From the NCBI RefSeq assembly GCF_001541345.2, contig NZ_LMVL02000001.1:248001-312000 (forward strand): DNA of 64,000 nt, read 5' to 3'. The notes below the pieces were generated by a model, which saw nothing but the letters and a program-made list of their open reading frames with translations, was not told where the DNA came from and ran no database searches. The DNA comes from Gillisella vitis (lineage in GTDB: Bacteria; Pseudomonadota; Alphaproteobacteria; Rhizobiales; Rhizobiaceae). Shown piece after piece: positions 61,570 to 64,000 of the stretch. The translations under genes and the position numbers were made by a program. Position 1 is the first letter of the stretch. Each line of letters begins with the position of its first letter.

Positions 61570-62475
61570 ATGGATAACCGGGCTGGCGAGATGCAGGTTT
61601 TCACGAGGGTGGTGGAAGCGGGTAGTTTTTCCGAGGCGGCACGCCTGCTGCAGATGACGCCGTCAACGGTCAGCAAACTCCTCAATCGGATCGAACAGCG
61701 ATTGGGCGTCCGATTGCTGGAGCGGTCGACACGCCGACTGTCACTGACCGACGAGGGGCAGATCTATTACGAACGGAGTCTGGGCCTGCTGGCCGAACTC
61801 GACGATATCGAGCAGGAACTGTCTAAGGGTGCGGCCAGTGCAGGCGGAACGGTGCGGGTCAATGCCTCGGTTGCGTTTGGCGTGCTTGGTCTCGAACCTT
61901 TATTGCCTGCCTTCTGGCAAGCCCATCCCAACATTATTGTCGACCTGTCGCTGTCCGACGACATTATCGATCTCTATATGGAGCGGACCGACGTCGCCTT
62001 CCGGGTGGGCAGTTTGCAGAATTCGACGATGATGGCGCGTCGCATCGGCGTCGCCCGCCGCAAGATCGTCGCGGCCCCAGCCTATCTTGAGCGCCACGGC
62101 ATGCCCCAAACCATTGAGGATCTCGGGCAGCATAATTGTCTCGGGTTCAACTTCCGCAGGATGGCACCGGTGTGGCCTTTGAGGGAGAGTGGCCGGATCG
62201 TCGATCGCGCCGTCCATGGATCGCTGGTCGCCAACAACGGAGAGACGGTGCGGCGCATGGCGATTGCAGGTGTCGGGCTCGCCCGCCTCGGCGATTACCA
62301 CGTCCGCGCCGATCTGGCCGCCGGACGTCTGGTCGAGGTTCTTGCTTCGGCGGTGGAAGGTGACGAGGAGGAGATCAACGCCCTCTATCTCGGAGGACGC
62401 CGCCTAGCGCATCGCGTCCGTGTCTTCCTCGATTTCATGGCACCGCGCCTTCAAGGTTTCCTGCAACAGCGATAG
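61570..62475 (+). CDS. LysR-family transcriptional regulator
   Basis: 301 residues. Helix-turn-helix at residues 8-65 (MQVFTRVVEAGSFSEAARLL then MTPSTVSKLLNRIEQRLGV), effector domain from about 92 (GTVRVNASVAFGVLGLEPLL). ATG 61570 has GGAG nine bases upstream; a longer frame to 61480 lacks a ribosome-binding site. It is divergent from the aldo/keto reductase and SDR genes across about 180 bp and most likely controls them. Confidence 0.92.
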   Translation: MDNRAGEMQVFTRVVEAGSFSEAARLLQMTPSTVSKLLNRIEQRLGVRLLERSTRRLSLTDEGQIYYERSLGLLAELDDIEQELSKGAASAGGTVRVNASVAFGVLGLEPLLPAFWQAHPNIIVDLSLSDDIIDLYMERTDVAFRVGSLQNSTMMARRIGVARRKIVAAPAYLERHGMPQTIEDLGQHNCLGFNFRRMAPVWPLRESGRIVDRAVHGSLVANNGETVRRMAIAGVGLARLGDYHVRADLAAGRLVEVLASAVEGDEEEINALYLGGRRLAHRVRVFLDFMAPRLQGFLQQR

Positions 62476-62654
62476 TTTTCTGCTGAGGGCGTTACGAGTA
62501 CACCGCGTGTCATGCTAGAATGTCCCGCACGGTGATCGCTGCGCGGTTATTTTTTCGGCGCGTTGGGTTTGGCATTGGCCGTTAGAGTTTGCCTCGGGAA
62601 ACGTGGAACCTCCTAGACGGTAGGGGCTTATCAAGTTTTGAATAGAGATCGAAT

Positions 62655-63140
62655 ATGAGTGTTGCATTTACCAAGGAAGACAGTGCGGAAACGGCAGCTG
62701 AAACGCTACTGCCCGAGCGCCCGATTTCACCACATCCGAATCTTGTGACGGAATCGGGACTAAAAGCGCTGGAACGGCAACGCTTGCAAGCACGTGAGGC
62801 TTATGATGCCGCGCGGGCCATTGAAGACGTCAATGAACGTCGTCGGCAGATGGCCGGGCCTTTTCGGGATTTGAACTACCTTGAAGAGAGGCTTCACACG
62901 GCTCAGGTCATGCCCGATCCGACCTCTGCTGATAGCGTTGCTTTTGGAACGACCGTGACGTTCACCCGTGATGATGGGCGCGTCCAATCCTATCGTATCG
63001 TCGGCGAAGACGAAGCAGATCCGAAGGCAGGATCAATCTCCTATGTCTCCCCGGTGGCAAGGGCGCTTATGGGCAAGGCTGTCGGTGATGTCGTCAGTCT
63101 TGGTGATCAAGAGCTTGAGATCACGGCTATCGCGCCGTGA
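62655..63140 (+). CDS. GreA/GreB-family transcript cleavage factor homologue
   Basis: 161 residues. A basic helical N-terminal region (about 30-85, with LVTESGLKALERQRLQ) is followed by the FKBP-like Gre C-domain: SVAFGTTVTFTRDDGRVQSYRIVGEDEADPK and the family end MGKAVGDVVSL. The first 30 residues are an extra leader. The acidic pair at the coiled-coil tip of GreA is not obvious, so it may be a Gre-like factor (as Rnk or GreB-like paralogues) rather than the main GreA. It is an isolated gene. Confidence 0.8.
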   Translation: MSVAFTKEDSAETAAETLLPERPISPHPNLVTESGLKALERQRLQAREAYDAARAIEDVNERRRQMAGPFRDLNYLEERLHTAQVMPDPTSADSVAFGTTVTFTRDDGRVQSYRIVGEDEADPKAGSISYVSPVARALMGKAVGDVVSLGDQELEITAIAP

Positions 63141-63219
63141 CCTTTCGCGAATGCAAAACGCTGTGTCATCGTTTGCCCGTATCAGTGCCGATGAGACAGG
63201 ATTGAACGATCCCACCAGT

Positions 63220-63242
63220 GAAAAGTGGAAACCGGTTTTCCC
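63220..63242. repeat. Dispersed element copy 2 (GAAAARTGGRAACCGGYTTTCSG family)
   Basis: GAAAAGTGGAAACCGGTTTTC matches the element at 13041-13064 in the opposite orientation. It immediately precedes a GTC-n-GGTTC palindrome, so two repeat families meet in this 147-bp gap. Confidence 0.5.
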
Positions 63243-63249
63243 TAGAGTC

Positions 63250-63278
63250 CCTGTCAGGTTCAATCTGAACCTGACAGG
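63250..63278. repeat. GTCTGTC-GGTTC palindrome, copy 3; probable bidirectional terminator
   Basis: A perfect 13-bp stem CCTGTCAGGTTCA / TGAACCTGACAGG with a 3-nt loop between the convergent Gre-like and GH4 genes. Its sequence relates it to the hairpins at 35076 and 45744. Between convergent genes it can serve both transcripts. Confidence 0.65.
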
Positions 63279-63287
63279 CTGTCGTCG

Positions 63288-64000
63288 TTACGCCACCCCT
63301 CCGATGCGGGCCCATTGCGGAATCCACTGATCGTGAGCCTTCAACAGATCCGTCGTCAATGACCAGATCTGATCGAGATCGAGTTCGGCTGCCGTATGCG
63401 GGTCCATCATCGCGGCGTGATAGAGGTGTTCGGGGTTTTCGTTGATCAAGGCAGCCACCGTCAGTTCCTGCACGTTGATATTGGTGCGCATCAGGGCTGT
63501 GAGCTGCGGTGGCAGGGCTCCGATGGTGGTGGGCTGAATGCCGTTATCATCGACAAGGCAGGGCACTTCCACGGCGCAATTGTCCGGCAGAGAGGTGATG
63601 CAGCCATTGTTGCGTAGGTTGCCGTAAATCACCGAGGGTTCGCCCGTCCAGACCGAATTGATGATCGAGGAGGCATATTCCTTCGATGGTTTGACTTCGA
63701 TCTTGTCTGCGGAGCGATAGGCGGCGGCCTGGTCTTTCCATCGTTCAACCTGCTCGATGCAACGTTTGGGATATTCATCCAGCGGAATGCCAAATTTCTC
63801 AATCAAGTCTTCGCGTCCTTCCTTGATGAAATACGGCGTGTATTCGGCAAAATGCTCCGAGCTTTCGGTGACGAAATAGCCAAGGCGCGTCAGCATTTCA
63901 TAGCGCACCTTGTTGGGGCAACGCGGGTTCCAGGTGGGCTTCGGCGCGCGGCCCTCACGATAGCCGCGCAGCAAATCGGGATAGAGATCACGGTAGGAGC
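63288..64000 (-). CDS. melA: GH4 alpha-galactosidase (MelA-like), C-terminal part, cut by window edge
   Basis: The frame stays open to base 64000, so the N-terminal part (with the NAD-binding site) is outside the window. The visible 237 residues include AVEVPCLVDDNGIQP, NVQELTVAALINENPEHLYH and MMDPHTAAELDLDQIW, which match the end of GH4 enzymes such as E. coli MelA. GH4 enzymes need NAD and a divalent metal and cleave glycosides by an oxidation-elimination mechanism in the cytosol. Alpha-galactoside specificity is by similarity and is not certain for a fragment. Confidence 0.85.
   Translation of the reverse strand, partial: SYRDLYPDLLRGYREGRAPKPTWNPRCPNKVRYEMLTRLGYFVTESSEHFAEYTPYFIKEGREDLIEKFGIPLDEYPKRCIEQVERWKDQAAAYRSADKIEVKPSKEYASSIINSVWTGEPSVIYGNLRNNGCITSLPDNCAVEVPCLVDDNGIQPTTIGALPPQLTALMRTNINVQELTVAALINENPEHLYHAAMMDPHTAAELDLDQIWSLTTDLLKAHDQWIPQWARIGGVA

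Noticed and set aside
1..64000. CRISPR arrays, tRNA or rRNA genes, and complete insertion sequences
   Set aside because: No regularly spaced repeats, cloverleaf-like genes or transposase motifs were recognised by eye; a dedicated search could still find a short tRNA fragment or att site.

Overview
The window looks like accessory, catabolism-rich DNA from an alphaproteobacterium of the Rhizobiaceae (Agrobacterium, Allorhizobium or Rhizobium type). This is an inference from the gene families: a YtfRT/YjfF-type sugar importer, FadR-type GntR regulators, an L-arabinonate-dehydratase-like IlvD/Edd enzyme, rhizobial transglutaminase-like proteins and short dispersed palindromes. No rRNA, tRNA, CRISPR array, complete insertion sequence or phage module was seen. 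Both ends cut genes: an ABC ATPase at the left and a GH4 glycosidase at the right.

Layout. 1-3162: end of a galactofuranose-type ABC importer operon (ATPase, two permeases) with a translationally coupled GntR regulator. 3235-7423: two paralogous NAD(P)-aldehyde dehydrogenases and a divergent AraC regulator. 7562-13886: RraA-fold protein, sugar-acid dehydratase and a TauABC/SsuABC-like ABC importer, with a divergent GntR regulator. 14193-16670: a group D flavin monooxygenase, nitroreductase and SnoaL-like protein. 17182-22198: cyclopropane-fatty-acid synthase, SulP anion transporter, tandem universal stress protein and an MFS transporter. 22376-24160: a large TPR protein with a putative DNA-binding head.

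24563-36761 is the most coherent unusual block. It holds a TetR regulator, a second flavin monooxygenase with a Met/Pro/Gly-rich leader, a SnoaL-like protein, an MFS transporter, a flavin reductase, an extradiol dioxygenase, an OprB-type porin, an acetoacetate-decarboxylase-fold enzyme, an FAH-family hydrolase, a deaminase and a GntR regulator. The parts fit uptake, hydroxylation and meta-cleavage of an aromatic ring whose identity the sequence does not give.

37013-45642 is a second self-contained system: a DppABC-like importer without ATPases, a GH1 beta-glucosidase, an Atu3266-like deacetylase, a RidA protein, an IclR regulator and a SelA-like PLP enzyme. It suggests import and stepwise dismantling of a glycosylated and/or N-acylated amino compound.

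46044-50575: a diguanylate cyclase lacking the product-inhibition site, two transglutaminase-like proteins and a membrane protein. 50860-56585: PaoABC-type molybdenum aldehyde oxidoreductase followed by a hybrid histidine kinase. 56686-64000: two LysR regulators, ChaC-like cyclotransferase, Tat-exported alpha/beta hydrolase, SDR, aldo/keto reductase, Gre-factor homologue and the C-terminal part of a MelA-like alpha-galactosidase. Oxidation of aldehydes (two ALDHs, PaoABC, AKR, SDR) recurs through the window.

Start codons were moved downstream of the longest open frame wherever a Shine-Dalgarno sequence and family alignment argued for it; each case is noted.
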